Origin: Bacteroidota bacterium
GTDB taxonomy: Bacteria > Bacteroidota > Bacteroidia > Bacteroidales > SZUA-534
Reading direction: 5' to 3'
DNA: 64,000 bases
Assembly: GCA_003250355.1 (NCBI GenBank)
Contig: QKGS01000007.1
Span: forward strand, 124,001 to 188,000
The translations under genes and the position numbers were made by a program. Under the pieces are notes generated by a model, which saw only the letters and a program-made list of their open reading frames with translations, had not been told where the DNA came from and did not search any database. Shown piece after piece: positions 35,052-42,553 of this stretch (within the stretch, counting starts at the first letter, position 1; each line of letters begins with the position of its first letter).

Positions 35052-35642
35052 ATGGCAATTAATAATAATATAGATAAGATTTTTCAAAAAGGGTTGGATG
35101 ATTATTCTCCAAAACCTCCGGGGTTTGTTTGGGATAATATACAGTCAGGTTTGAAAAAGCAAAATAATAAGCGGCAAAAGCATATTATTTATTCAATAGC
35201 AGCTTCTGTTACTATATTGTTAGCTTTTGGTGCAGGTTATTATACCCACATTTTTTCACCGTCAAAGGCTAATGGAGTTGCTAATGCTCCTCATACGAAT
35301 GAGATAACAGTTGAGGATAATGCTTCCGATATAAATAGTTCATCTTTACGTGAATTAAAAAATGATGTTGAAATACAATCAATCCAAAATAGTGAAGGAG
35401 GTTCTAAGTATGAAAATAACAACAGAATATTTGGTAATGAACCTGAAATAGAGGACACTAAGTCAAATCCAAATAAACCAATTGATGCAGACAAGACTAA
35501 AGAGTCTAAAATAAAGAGAGTTAAATCTGAAGGAGTATTGTTGTCTCCATCATTTGCTTCTGAAGGTAAAGTAGTTAAGGCAAATGAGAATAAGGATAGT
35601 ACAGAGAATGGTAACCAATTTAATGATTGTCAAACACCTTAA
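35052..35642 (+). CDS. Short anti-sigma-like membrane protein
   Basis: 196 residues from ATG 35052 (a GTG two codons earlier is also in frame), seven bases after the sigma gene. The N-terminus (IFQKGLDDYSPKPPGFVWDN) and a transmembrane helix (~50-70, IIYSIAASVTILLAFGAGYY) match the N-terminal part of Bacteroidota proteins encoded beside ECF sigma factors. In those relatives a C-terminal beta-barrel often follows; here only a charged low-complexity stretch remains before the stop. It may be naturally short or a decayed copy. Confidence 0.65.
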   Translation: MAINNNIDKIFQKGLDDYSPKPPGFVWDNIQSGLKKQNNKRQKHIIYSIAASVTILLAFGAGYYTHIFSPSKANGVANAPHTNEITVEDNASDINSSSLRELKNDVEIQSIQNSEGGSKYENNNRIFGNEPEIEDTKSNPNKPIDADKTKESKIKRVKSEGVLLSPSFASEGKVVKANENKDSTENGNQFNDCQTP

Positions 35643-35846
35643 TGTATTTATGCGATAATTGCTTATGAAAATAAGGCGGTTAACTCATTGAAGTTATGCT
35701 ATTAAGCAAAGGTATATGCTGTTAAAAAGTGGTAAAATATGTATGTTGGTGTATGAAATATGATTGTATATCATAAAAAGAGTGATTAATTGGGTTGAAA
35801 GTATTAATTATCATACATTTATGATTAAAACTAAAAACTATAAGCT

Positions 35847-36326
35847 ATGCAGGTTACATTGAAAGATATTGAAAAATTCCAGCAGGAGTGGTCTGAAGCA
35901 GTTCTAAATATAAAGAAAGCTCAACTAGAAGGCGAAAATATACAAAGTTTAGCAATAGACTTTATTAATGATTATTATGATTTTGATCACGATCAGTTTT
36001 TATACAATCCTGCTTTTGCAGTCGATCAACCTTTCAGAAACGACAAGAATGCTGCATTGTCATATTTTATAGGGGGAAATCCAAATTTCATTGAAGATGA
36101 GGGGTTTGCATTAAAAGAATGGAAAGATATAATATTTAAAAATCATGATTATATTTTTCGAAATGAGCTTACTATAGTTTCAGGCGATTGTATACTAAAC
36201 AGTATCGATGGACGAATTTATAAATCAGAGTTTACAATGGGTTTTTCTTTAAGTAACGGTAAGGTAAAAATACTCTTTGAAGACTCTCATTTAATAAGCC
36301 AATCAAGAGTATTTGAATATAATTAA
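35847..36326 (+). CDS. NTF2-like hypothetical protein
   Basis: 159 residues. No signal peptide or membrane helix. Alternating helix/strand pattern (helical first 40 residues, FDHDQFLYNPAFAVDQPFR, ALSYFIGGNP, then a series of strands ending VKILFEDSHLISQSRVFEY) suggests the cystatin-like NTF2 fold. I recognise a resemblance to small Bacteroidota proteins of unknown function. It is preceded by a 200-bp AT-rich spacer with no visible feature, and it converges on the glycosyltransferase gene with a four-base overlap. Confidence 0.6.
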   Translation: MQVTLKDIEKFQQEWSEAVLNIKKAQLEGENIQSLAIDFINDYYDFDHDQFLYNPAFAVDQPFRNDKNAALSYFIGGNPNFIEDEGFALKEWKDIIFKNHDYIFRNELTIVSGDCILNSIDGRIYKSEFTMGFSLSNGKVKILFEDSHLISQSRVFEYN

Positions 36327-38284
36327 GATTGATTCCCTAAATACCTGAATGCTTTTGTAATTATATCAATGTCGGTTGATAGTTTATAGTTTTGTGCATA
36401 TATAATATTCATCTTTTCACAAAGTTCAGGTTTTTCTTTAGTTGTATTTTTAGCTAACGATAAACTCAAAACCCCTTTTCGTAAAGAAGGTAAATTCTGT
36501 ATTAATCCATTATCTGCATTATAATATCCAACCCAACTTTTGTAACCTGTTAATACGCTAAATATATTTTTAACAAACCCAACTTTTTGTTTTACAAATA
36601 GTATTGTTAATGGCAAAAAACTTAGGAAACTGATTGAAAAACAAACATCTAGTAATCTTTTTAATCTCTTATTTTCAGATTTTGAAATGTTATTTATATC
36701 TATGGTATATAATTCGCCTGCAGTATCAATACTATTGCTTCCAATAATTGCCAAACTATCGGGTGATGCTATTTTGTAATTAATGTTTTGTCCCCCTAGT
36801 TGTAACATAATCTGAATTATTGTTTGCGATTGAATGTTTTCTGAACAGAATATTAATTCCTCAATTTTATTAATTCTGATAATTTCCTCAATTTGTGAAA
36901 TATTTCCGATATAACCATTGTTGTTGTTATTATCAGGGCAAATAATGCCCGGAATATCTATATTTGAGGCAGTTATTTCTAATATGTTAATAATTCGTTG
37001 AGCTTCAGGAATTGTTCCAATTATACCAATGCGTTTCTTTTTGCCTAAATAATACTTGTTGTCAGAAATGTTTAATAAATGCAAAATGCTGCGAATTATG
37101 TTTAATCCAAATACGCCTGATAATGTTCCAAAAACCAGCATTGCTCTCGAATACCTCATTGTTTCAGGTAATAGTGAGTAAAATATAAGAAGAATAGCAG
37201 TACCCCATAAAAAACCTTTTAGTTGCTTTAATATTCTGAATGGTTTTTCGTAACCTCCAAATATCCAGATAGATATTATCCATATTAAAATATAAGAAGG
37301 AACAGCATACATAAAATATTCAGGAGGGAAATTTCCACCCTCAGGATATTTAATATTTTCCCATAAAGGTGCAATAAAGTAGAAACATAAAAATAGTATT
37401 AGAGCATCGGTGATAGGTAGGAAGGTTTTTTTTAATATTTGAAATGCAATAGATAAACCGGCTCTTATGTAAATAGCAGTATTTATAAAGAAAGAGTAAA
37501 ATTTTGCATTTGTTGATGAAAAATGCTTTTGAGCAAAAATTACCATGGCGTTGTAAAAAACTTTAACGTAATTGAGACTCCCTTTTTTTGTACTTTCTCC
37601 TTTATAATGAATTATTGTAGTATCGGCAAAATAATAGTTCTTGTATCCTCCTTTTATTATGCGGTATGACAGGTCAATATCTTCGCCATACATAAAAAAT
37701 GTTTCATCGAGTAGCCCTACTTTATTAAGAGTTTCTCTTCTTATCATCATAAAGGCACCCGACAATATTTCAACTTCATGAGTTTTATTTTTGTCGAGAT
37801 GTCCCAAATGATATTGATTAAATTTTTTTGACTTTGGAAATATCTTTGATAGTCCGAATATTTTATAAAAAGCAACAGACGGGGTAGGTAATCCTCTTTT
37901 GCTTTCAGGCAGAAAATTTCCTTTACCGTCAATCATTTTTACACCTAATCCTCCGGCTTCAGGGTGCGAATCCATGAAGTTTATAATTTTCGAGAATGTA
38001 TCTTCTTCAACAACAGTATCAGGATTAAGTAATAGAACATATTCACTATTGCTTTTTTTTATAGCCTGATTATTGGCAATAGAAAAACCAGGGTTATGCT
38101 TGTTTTCAATTAGATTAACCCATGGAAACTTTTCTTTAACCATATTGCACGATCCATCAACAGAGTTGTTGTCAACAACCCATACGTTAGTATTTTGCTT
38201 ATCTATAGCAAGTTCTACAGTTCGTAGGCATTGTTCAAGAAAATGGATAACGTTGTAATTAACTATTATTACCGATAGTTTCAC
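36323..38284 (-). CDS. Family 2 glycosyltransferase fused to membrane and degenerate sugar-phosphotransferase module
   Basis: 653 residues from GTG 38284, chosen because KLSVIIVNYNV is the canonical GT2 start; the open frame further upstream is a leucine-rich spurious extension. The GT-A domain (~1-260) has VVDNNSVDGS, LLLNPDTVVEED and MYGEDIDLSYRI, resembling rhamnosyltransferases. About four transmembrane helices follow, then a Rossmann-like domain (KKRIGIIGTIPEAQRII) and a C-terminal segment KRLLDVCFSISFLSFLPLTI with a far end resembling polyprenyl-phosphate sugar-phosphotransferases. The catalytic core of the latter is shortened, so priming activity is doubtful. Likely acts in surface-polysaccharide or glycan assembly. 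Confidence 0.78.
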   Translation of the reverse strand: MKLSVIIVNYNVIHFLEQCLRTVELAIDKQNTNVWVVDNNSVDGSCNMVKEKFPWVNLIENKHNPGFSIANNQAIKKSNSEYVLLLNPDTVVEEDTFSKIINFMDSHPEAGGLGVKMIDGKGNFLPESKRGLPTPSVAFYKIFGLSKIFPKSKKFNQYHLGHLDKNKTHEVEILSGAFMMIRRETLNKVGLLDETFFMYGEDIDLSYRIIKGGYKNYYFADTTIIHYKGESTKKGSLNYVKVFYNAMVIFAQKHFSSTNAKFYSFFINTAIYIRAGLSIAFQILKKTFLPITDALILFLCFYFIAPLWENIKYPEGGNFPPEYFMYAVPSYILIWIISIWIFGGYEKPFRILKQLKGFLWGTAILLIFYSLLPETMRYSRAMLVFGTLSGVFGLNIIRSILHLLNISDNKYYLGKKKRIGIIGTIPEAQRIINILEITASNIDIPGIICPDNNNNNGYIGNISQIEEIIRINKIEELIFCSENIQSQTIIQIMLQLGGQNINYKIASPDSLAIIGSNSIDTAGELYTIDINNISKSENKRLKRLLDVCFSISFLSFLPLTILFVKQKVGFVKNIFSVLTGYKSWVGYYNADNGLIQNLPSLRKGVLSLSLAKNTTKEKPELCEKMNIIYAQNYKLSTDIDIITKAFRYLGNQS

Positions 38285-38527
38285 TAATATGACTTTTAGT
38301 AGTAGATAATAAAAACATAATTGAAATATGCAGACAATCAATAACTGCAAAATATTCCGGTATTTAAGAATATTTACCAATAATACTGATACTTATAAAA
38401 ATTGCCAAAAAAGTTTCGTTTTAATTTTTTGAAATGTATTAAATTGTCTTAATGAAAAATTAACATATTATTAACCCTTGTTTAGAAGGTTAACAATAGC
38501 TTTACCAAGCGGCTAATTAAATTAAAA

Positions 38528-39229
38528 ATGCATATGCCAAAGAAAAGTAAAATTTTACTGGTTGATGATGAACCAGATATTATTGAATTTATAGGGTTCA
38601 ATTTAGAAAGTGAAGGGTATACAGTTGAAAAAGCAGAAACCGGTGAAGAAGCTCTTGAAAAAGCAAAGGTATTTCAACCCGACTTAATTATTCTTGATGT
38701 AATGATGCCGGGTATGGATGGTATTGAAACTTGCGAAAGAATTCGTGAATTACCCGGAGCCAAAAGTCCAATTATAGCATTTCTTACAGCTAGAGGTGAA
38801 GATTATTCTCAAATAGCAGGATTTGAAGCCGGAGCCGATGATTATATTACAAAACCGGTAAAACCCAAGGTTTTGGTTAGCAGAGTTAAGGCATTGTTAA
38901 AGCGACGGTCGCAAATGGTTAAAACTGCAGAGGTTCGAGACGATAATACTATTAGAATCGGAAATATTATTATTGATAAAGAAAAGTATGTTGTGAAGCA
39001 TGGGGGTGATGAGTTGATATTACCGCGAAAGGAGTTCGAATTGCTATTATTATTGGCATCAAAACCTGATAAGGTGTTTACACGCGATGAAATATATTCA
39101 AAAGTTTGGGGAGAAGATATTATAGTAGGTGATAGGACTATTGATGTACATATAAGAAAACTGAGAGAAAAACTGGGTTCAGATCATATTAAAACAATAA
39201 AAGGAGTAGGATATAAATTTATTGAATAA
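38528..39229 (+). CDS. OmpR-family response regulator
   Basis: 233 residues. The receiver has KILLVDDEPDIIEF, the phospho-acceptor aspartate in LIILDVMMPGMDG, threonine in AFLTARGED and lysine in YITKPVKP. The winged helix DNA-binding domain (~140-233) ends with VGDRTIDVHIRKLREKLG and TIKGVGYKFIE. No histidine kinase gene is adjacent, so it is orphan here. The layout resembles RprY/PhoB-type regulators of Bacteroidota. ATG 38534 is an equally possible start. Confidence 0.93.
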   Translation: MHMPKKSKILLVDDEPDIIEFIGFNLESEGYTVEKAETGEEALEKAKVFQPDLIILDVMMPGMDGIETCERIRELPGAKSPIIAFLTARGEDYSQIAGFEAGADDYITKPVKPKVLVSRVKALLKRRSQMVKTAEVRDDNTIRIGNIIIDKEKYVVKHGGDELILPRKEFELLLLLASKPDKVFTRDEIYSKVWGEDIIVGDRTIDVHIRKLREKLGSDHIKTIKGVGYKFIE

Positions 39230-39231
39230 TC

Positions 39232-39259
39232 AAAAATGCCGGCTAATGCCGGCGTTTTT
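39232..39259. terminator. Bidirectional terminator after the response regulator
   Basis: AAAAAT-GCCGGC-TAAT-GCCGGC-G-TTTTT: a perfect six-base-pair GC stem with a four-base loop and A/T runs on both sides. Confidence 0.85.
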
Positions 39260-39290
39260 GTTGTAAGTAGGTAGATTTAGTTAACGAATT

Positions 39291-39683
39291 CTATTTGTTT
39301 AATGAATCCATAAAGTCTTTATTATTAATGATATATCGTATGTGTTCAGCTGTACCAATTTCACCTTGTTCATCGGTTGCAGATATATAAAAGTGTACTT
39401 TTTTACCTTCAACTTTTGTGATTTCTGAAATGCAATTAATAACAGCACCAGGCAAACTTGCTTTTTTGTGTGTTACATTTATTTGAATTCCAACACTTGA
39501 AAAACCATCGGGGAGTAAATTTTCAATGCTCAGAAATGCTGTTTTTTCCATTAGAGCAATCATGGCCGGTGTTGCAAATACTTTAGCAGAGCCGGAACCT
39601 ACAACTATTGCGGTATCTTCTTTTTGTACCATTTTCACTTCATCGCGGGTAATGCCGGTTTTTATATTGAAATCCATTTTCAA
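39291..39683 (-). CDS. Hotdog-fold thioesterase (FlK-like)
   Basis: 130 residues. The pattern AKVFATPAMIALMEKTAFLSIE, split here as ATPAMIALMEKTA, followed by SSVGIQINVTHKKASLPGA and a strand series, fits the hotdog-fold thioesterase family related to fluoroacetyl-CoA thioesterase (threonine, glutamate and histidine catalytic set). It probably hydrolyses small acyl-CoA thioesters. It is 18 bases after the hypothetical gene upstream, likely the same transcript. Confidence 0.82.
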   Translation of the reverse strand: MKMDFNIKTGITRDEVKMVQKEDTAIVVGSGSAKVFATPAMIALMEKTAFLSIENLLPDGFSSVGIQINVTHKKASLPGAVINCISEITKVEGKKVHFYISATDEQGEIGTAEHIRYIINNKDFMDSLNK

Positions 39684-39701
39684 GAATGCTTAATTGTTGT
39701 T

Positions 39702-40223
39702 TTATTTTTCCTTTTGAAGCTCTTCGAGTTCGGGAGGATTAAGTATATTGTTAAAAAACAGAATGTTTAGTGTTATTCCAAACTCTTCTTTGTATTCAAC
39801 GCTGGTAAAGCTTTCTCCACCTTCAATAGTCCATATTCTTCGGAATTCTTTTTTATTGTATGCTAGTTCGTCGGAGTTGTTCCAATTTTTGTTTTGTAGG
39901 TCGTCATCGCCATATATGTCGTGTAGCTTGTCAACAATTGATTTCAAAATGTCTAACGATGATTCTTTATCTTTAGAAATGAATTTAACATTAACAGGGT
40001 TTGAGCCGGTTAGGTTTTCTTTATCAAAAAAAACTCGGAACTGAACAGTGTCAAATATATTAAACTCTTTCCATGTAAGTTTTTTTTCATAAACCATCAT
40101 GACTGTTGCCGGAGTCTCCTCACTATCCATTTCTTCATATTGGTCATGAAAAAAAGCTTTGAGGTTATAGGTAAAACAGTCTAAAATCGATTTTTCTTTT
40201 TTTAGGCTCTTAAATTTATTCAT
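39702..40223 (-). CDS. Hypothetical protein
   Basis: 173 residues, soluble, acidic C-terminus. No recognised motif; predicted mixed strands and helices (FNIFDTVQFRVFFDKE, EEFGITLNILFFNNIL). It precedes the thioesterase in a probable two-gene minus-strand operon. A 160-bp upstream gap contains a 13-A tract and no clear promoter. Confidence 0.6.
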   Translation of the reverse strand: MNKFKSLKKEKSILDCFTYNLKAFFHDQYEEMDSEETPATVMMVYEKKLTWKEFNIFDTVQFRVFFDKENLTGSNPVNVKFISKDKESSLDILKSIVDKLHDIYGDDDLQNKNWNNSDELAYNKKEFRRIWTIEGGESFTSVEYKEEFGITLNILFFNNILNPPELEELQKEK

Positions 40224-40400
40224 TCAATTAATGTAAACAGGTACAATGTAAATTTAAAAAAATCATTTAATCAAAAAAAAAAAAATGTATAAAAGACTAT
40301 TATAGGCTAAAAAAATACGTTGATTGGAAATATATTACTGTGAATTTGTTAAATTGCCATCTTAATACTATATAATTATTGTAACGTGAAAACAAATTGT

Positions 40401-42512
40401 ATGATCCGAATATTTGTAAGTTTTGTATTATGTGCTTTTTTGAGTATTTCGTCAATGAATGCTCAAATAACAAGAGAAGCTTATGAAGAGGCTGAATTAT
40501 ATCTTGATAATGAAAGATATCATAAAGCATTAGAGTTATATAAAGAATTATTGAAAGATGAGCCCAATAATGCAAATTTGAATTTTAAAGTTGGATACTG
40601 TTTTTTGCAGACAGCTACAATGAAAACACAAGCTATTTCATTTTTGGAATTTGCAGTAAAACATATTAGTGATGATTATAATCAGGATGATTATAAAGAA
40701 ACAGCTTCACCATTAGAGGCAATGTTTTATTTGGGTAAGGCATATCATGTAAATTATAGATTTAATGATGCCAAAAAGGTGTATTCTGAATTAAAAGGAA
40801 AACTTGATTCTGATGAAACTGAGTTATTGGCATTGATAGAAAGAGAAGAGCAAATATGTAAAAATGCGATAGAGTTAGTGGCGGCTCCAATTGAAATGGA
40901 CGTTACAAATTTAGGTAAGAACATTAACTCTGCGAATGATGAACATAGTCCGGTAATATCAGGCGATGAAAGTCTTTTGATATTTACATCGAAGCGTACT
41001 GACAATACCGGTGATAATGAATTAGATGATGGTCAGAAGTATGAAGATATTTACATAAGTACATATACCGACAATGGTTTTTCAAAGGCTAAAAAAATAT
41101 CGGGTGAAATTAATACTTCAAAGCACGATGCTTCAATAGGTTTATCGTTCGATGGAACCAAACTGTTTATTTACAGAAGTGATGACGGAGGCGGTAATAT
41201 TTATATGAGTGAAAGGAACGGAACCGAGTGGGGGACTCCCCAGCTTCTTCCTCCGGTTATAAATAGTAAATATAGAGAGACTCATGCTACAGTTTCGTTA
41301 GATGGGAATGAGATATATTTTTCGTCAGACAGAAAAGGCGGTTATGGTGGTCTTGATATTTACAGGGTAAGAAAATTGCCCGATGGTCAATGGAGCAAGG
41401 CACAGAACCTTGGACCGTCAATTAATACTGTATATGATGAAGAAGGCGCATATTTGCATCCCGATGGAGTAACATTGTTTTTTGCATCAAAGGGACATAA
41501 AACAATGGGGGGGTACGATATTTTTGTTAGTAACCTTTCAGAGGATGATAAGTGGTTAACACCTGTGAATATAGGTTATCCAATAAACACCCCCGATGAC
41601 AATGTTTACTATATGCCGTCTGTTGACGGGCGAAGAGCATATTATGCATCGTTCAATAATAATAGTATAGGACGATATGATTTATTTAGAATAGATTTGT
41701 CGGAAAGCCATGTTAGAAATCAGACAGTTATAGCAGGTATTGCAATGACCAAGAGTGGTAAGATGTTGAAAAATGCATTTATTACTATTACAGATACCGA
41801 TGATGAGGTTGTAGGAATATATACTCCCGATTCAGAAACCGGTAAATTTCTGATTATTTTACCAAAAGGTAAAGAGTTTTATGCAACTATAGAATCGGAA
41901 AATCATAGAGAATTACAATATAAAATGGTTGTTCCCGACGATTCGTATGATCAAAGTAAGAGAGTTGTAATATTCAACGATATAGTTACTCTTTTGAATA
42001 AGGAAGACGATATGAAGGCTGTTGTGGGTAAAGATGAAAAAGGTAAAGCGGATGTTCAAGTAGCAGAAAAACAAAAGAATACAACATTGGGCGATGCCGA
42101 AAGAAAACAAAAAGTTGTTGAACAAGAGGGAAAATATACAGAAAAATCACATAGTGAAAGCATTGATAGTAAGGTTGCAGAATCTAGTAGTTTAGTAGTA
42201 CAAAGTGATGAGGGAAAAGTCCATGATACGAAGAATTATTCAGAAGAAGAAGATGGGTTGGTGTCATCGAAAGAGAAGGATTTAGAAGGGTTAGTAGGTG
42301 CGTTGGTTACAGACGAAATGATAAAGGATGTTTTAGATAGTACAAATCAGCCTGTTGATGATTTGAGCGCAGGAAAAGGCAAACGAGTATCAGGGGAGAA
42401 TGTAAAAGGGATAAGTAATTCAATTAAGGAGAAATGGTATTTGTATTTGTTGGCACTTATTGCACTGTTTTTATTTTCTCGCTTAAGTAAAAGAAAACAA
42501 AGAAGAGATTAA
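40401..42512 (+). CDS. TPR/PD40-repeat envelope protein with C-terminal membrane anchor
   Basis: 703 residues from ATG 40401 (a GTG at 40386 is also in frame). Signal peptide, then two or three TPR units (~20-140), PD40 beta-propeller blades (~170-440; SPVISGDESLLIFTSKR, ATVSLDGNEIYFSSDRKGG, GAYLHPDGVTLFFAS), a carboxypeptidase-regulatory-like beta domain (~450-540), a charged low-complexity region and a C-terminal transmembrane helix. It is a paralogue of the next gene but lacks the OmpA domain. Such architectures occur in T9SS-associated PorE-like proteins and other envelope proteins; direct function is unknown. Confidence 0.8.
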   Translation: MIRIFVSFVLCAFLSISSMNAQITREAYEEAELYLDNERYHKALELYKELLKDEPNNANLNFKVGYCFLQTATMKTQAISFLEFAVKHISDDYNQDDYKETASPLEAMFYLGKAYHVNYRFNDAKKVYSELKGKLDSDETELLALIEREEQICKNAIELVAAPIEMDVTNLGKNINSANDEHSPVISGDESLLIFTSKRTDNTGDNELDDGQKYEDIYISTYTDNGFSKAKKISGEINTSKHDASIGLSFDGTKLFIYRSDDGGGNIYMSERNGTEWGTPQLLPPVINSKYRETHATVSLDGNEIYFSSDRKGGYGGLDIYRVRKLPDGQWSKAQNLGPSINTVYDEEGAYLHPDGVTLFFASKGHKTMGGYDIFVSNLSEDDKWLTPVNIGYPINTPDDNVYYMPSVDGRRAYYASFNNNSIGRYDLFRIDLSESHVRNQTVIAGIAMTKSGKMLKNAFITITDTDDEVVGIYTPDSETGKFLIILPKGKEFYATIESENHRELQYKMVVPDDSYDQSKRVVIFNDIVTLLNKEDDMKAVVGKDEKGKADVQVAEKQKNTTLGDAERKQKVVEQEGKYTEKSHSESIDSKVAESSSLVVQSDEGKVHDTKNYSEEEDGLVSSKEKDLEGLVGALVTDEMIKDVLDSTNQPVDDLSAGKGKRVSGENVKGISNSIKEKWYLYLLALIALFLFSRLSKRKQRRD

Positions 42513-42553
42513 TTTTTTGTTGTTTTTTTTGATTTAGAATAAATGAAAACTAT

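Noticed and set aside
38285-38380. N-terminal extension of the glycosyltransferase
   Set aside because: Leucine-rich sequence before the canonical KLSVIIVNYN start; GTG 38284 is the better start.
40261-40290. 13-A tract as a slippage or regulatory site
   Set aside because: It is intergenic, with no frame on either side that would be joined.
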